Origin: Armatimonadota bacterium
GTDB lineage: Bacteria > Armatimonadota > Zipacnadia > Zipacnadales > VGFC01
Direction of reading: 5' to 3'
Length of the DNA: 7,757 nucleotides
Assembly (NCBI GenBank): GCA_016869015.1
Contig: VGFB01000156.1
Span: forward strand, 1 to 7,757
Shown here: piece by piece, positions 6,604-7,757 of the stretch
Layout: every line of letters starts with the position of its first letter
How positions within the stretch are numbered: position 1 is the first letter of the stretch
Program-made: the position numbers and the translations under genes
The notes under the pieces: model-generated
The model's database searches: none
Seen by the model: the letters and a program-made list of their open reading frames with translations, nothing else
What the model was told of the DNA's origin: nothing

Positions 6604-7514
6604 GGGGCCGGCGTGAACCGTAACGCCAGGCCGATGCCGCAGTGATCGCTGCAACCGCTCACGGGCCGGGCACTGGTGACGCGATCCTCAACGAGGTACG
6701 CGACAGGCCCGGCCAACAGCGGCCTGGTCACCATCAACTGGTCCCACATCAGCCACTCGTCGTCGGCCTTCGTGTCGCTGCAGTAGGTACCCAACAGCCG
6801 CCGTGTCGGCGCGTCCGAGCCGGCGGCACAGGGCAGCGATTCGCCCAGGTACCGCCACATGGGGTTGTAGAAGAACGATGGACGTCGCCTGTGGTTCAGG
6901 AGGAGCGAGTGTTCGCGCACGGCCCGCAACCGAATCGCATCGGCAGGGACGAGGGGGCTGTGGCGGAATGGCGGCGCGTGCGGTTCGCAGTTGAAATCGC
7001 CGATGAGCAGCATGGCGTCGGACAGTCGGCCCGCGTCGCCGCAAGCGAACTCCCCGAGGCTGCGGGAGGCCTCTGCCCGGGCCGCCTCGGTCTTCCACGC
7101 GCTGGGGATGTTGGACTTCCAGTGATTGACCACGAACCAGAAGGGGAGTCCGGCCGCAACCCTCGGTTGCAGGGCCACGGCCATCCAGTGGGGACGGCCA
7201 CTGCGAACCGCCGACCAGACCTCCGTCCCGGACCCCGGCGCTGTGTCCAGGGCGTCAGCCTGCCACAGAATGGCGAGATGTTGTGCGCCCGAATACCGCG
7301 AGTAACCTGCGCGGCACTCGACATGGTAGGGCGCGCCGTGCCACGCGGCTTCCGCAACGTCACGTGCGACCTGGGCGTCTGCGACCTCGGCCAGGCCGAC
7401 CCCGTGAGGCGCGGCATTGCCGCAGGCCGCGCGCAACGTGGCCGCCACGTCCGCAGCTCGATCGGCGCCCGTGAGGTTCCGGCAGTTGAGGAACGCCACA
7501 CGCAGTTCGTCCAT
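6588..7514 (-). CDS. Endonuclease/exonuclease/phosphatase (EEP) family metal-dependent hydrolase
   Basis: From ATG 7514 this is 308 aa, the normal size for a lone EEP domain, and the catalytic motifs appear in order. They are FLNCRNL (8-14, Asn10), LAEV (41-44, metal-binding Glu43), VVNHWKS (128-134, Asn130/His131), LLIGDFN (169-175, Asp173/Asn175), WDQLMV (257-262, Asp258) and the final CSDH (288-291, Asp290/His291). The site looks intact. Family members cut DNA, RNA, phospholipids or phosphoinositides through a Mg-dependent phosphodiester reaction; the substrate here cannot be told. An aromatic FFYNPMW segment (214-220) and a GTY (242-244) lie between the fourth and fifth motifs, where substrate choice is often set. 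No signal peptide is seen. The frame is open to ATG 7601, but that start falls on the predicted -35 box and its extra 29 residues are not family-like, so 7514 is preferred; its ribosome site is weak (GGGA). The product is translationally coupled to the next small protein. Confidence 0.88.
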   Translation of the reverse strand: MDELRVAFLNCRNLTGADRAADVAATLRAACGNAAPHGVGLAEVADAQVARDVAEAAWHGAPYHVECRAGYSRYSGAQHLAILWQADALDTAPGSGTEVWSAVRSGRPHWMAVALQPRVAAGLPFWFVVNHWKSNIPSAWKTEAARAEASRSLGEFACGDAGRLSDAMLLIGDFNCEPHAPPFRHSPLVPADAIRLRAVREHSLLLNHRRRPSFFYNPMWRYLGESLPCAAGSDAPTRRLLGTYCSDTKADDEWLMWDQLMVTRPLLAGPVAYLVEDRVTSARPVSGCSDHCGIGLALRFTPAPRGPA

Positions 7515-7571
7515 CGCATCCCGACGCGCAGTCTCGGGGTCGGTCGCCTCATGCGCGCATCGTGCCTGCCG

Positions 7572-7600
7572 ATGATAGCACGGCGCCGTGCCCCTGTCCA
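7572..7600 (-). promoter_or_regulatory. Predicted sigma70-type promoter of the EEP gene with palindromic operator in the spacer
   Basis: On the minus strand TGGACA (-35, 7600-7595) and TATCAT (-10, 7577-7572) each match consensus at five of six bases and are exactly 17 bases apart. Bases 7591-7578 form a perfect 14-bp palindrome, GCACGGC-GCCGTGC, inside the spacer and ending directly against the -10. That is the expected place for a dimeric repressor, or for a MerR-like activator although the spacer is not lengthened. The predicted start near 7565 leaves a leader of about 50 nt to ATG 7514. Confidence 0.55.
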
Positions 7601-7634
7601 TCGGCCCACGGCCTCGCGGGTGTGACCACAGAGG

Positions 7635-7757
7635 TGGGTCGGGGCAGTGTGATCGTCAGCCCCGCGGGGGCGACTGATGGGTCGGGGCAGTGTGGTCGTC
7701 AGCCCCGCAGGGGCGACTGGTGGGTCGGGGCAGTGTGGTCGTCAGCCCCGCAGGGGC
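7635..7757. repeat. 43-bp tandem repeat with internal hairpin, running off the right edge
   Basis: Copies begin at 7635, 7678 and 7721, each starting TGGGTCGGGGCAG. The period is exactly 43 and the third copy is cut by the window end after 37 bases. Copies 1 and 2 differ at unit positions 18, 32 and 43; copy 3 equals copy 2 as far as it goes. Each unit holds GTC-A-GCCCC, a 3-base loop (GCA or GCG) and GGGGC-GAC, an 8-bp stem with one bulged A. All three differences fall outside the stem, one of them in the loop. A second GGGGC (unit positions 7-11) could compete for the same GCCCC. There is no variable spacer, so it is not a CRISPR, and a period not divisible by three argues against coding. 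Confidence 0.85.

Noticed and set aside
7515..7601. N-terminal extension of the EEP protein to ATG 7601
   Set aside because: The extra 29 residues resemble neither a signal peptide nor the family, and this start would fall on the predicted -35 box, upstream of the predicted transcript.
6642..7625. 327-codon plus-strand open frame
   Set aside because: It is antisense to the EEP gene, which has all its catalytic motifs in order, and the product shows no recognisable domain.
7635..7757. CRISPR array
   Set aside because: The whole 43-base unit repeats with three changes and no variable spacers, so it is a simple tandem repeat.

Overview
The window is GC-rich, gene-dense bacterial DNA with no rRNA, tRNA, CRISPR array or recognisable transposon. 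The gene set is a GH116 beta-glucosidase-type enzyme, a second putative glycosidase, a uroporphyrinogen-decarboxylase-like protein outside the haem pathway and a DUF5658 membrane protein. Together with the short intergenic repeats, it resembles environmental Planctomycetota/Armatimonadota/Hydrogenedentota-type genomes. That placement is an inference from style; no taxonomic marker is present.

Layout. One plus-strand gene, cut by the left edge (1-1926), encodes a putative TIM-barrel glycosidase with a C-terminal lectin-like beta-sandwich. It converges on five minus-strand genes. Read in their own direction these are: an endonuclease/exonuclease/phosphatase (EEP) family protein (7514-6588); a 125-aa protein of unknown function joined to it by an ATGA stop/start overlap (6591-6214); the GH116 enzyme (6164-3639); a three-helix DUF5658 protein (3510-3121); and the URO-D-like protein (3037-1973). 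The short convergent gap at 1927-1972 is mostly a degenerate CTTCGTG/CTTCGCG repeat. The right edge holds almost three copies of a 43-bp tandem repeat that can fold into a hairpin. No stretch longer than 300 bases lacks a gene; the largest is 7515-7757, which holds a promoter and the tandem repeat.

How the genes may work together. The left gene, the GH116 enzyme and possibly the URO-D-like protein fit a carbohydrate-utilisation theme. No transporter, regulator or corrinoid protein is visible to complete a pathway. The EEP gene and its small partner look like a separate translationally coupled unit. It has its own good sigma70-like promoter, whose 17-bp spacer contains a perfect 14-bp palindrome. 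The GH116 gene follows 49 nt later with no clear promoter and may be read through from that unit. The DUF5658 and URO-D genes each have a -10-like element of their own.

The best candidates for something undescribed are the EEP/unknown pair with its palindromic promoter, the hairpin tandem repeat and the CTTCG repeat that carries a stop codon. No defence or mobile system can be asserted from this sequence alone.
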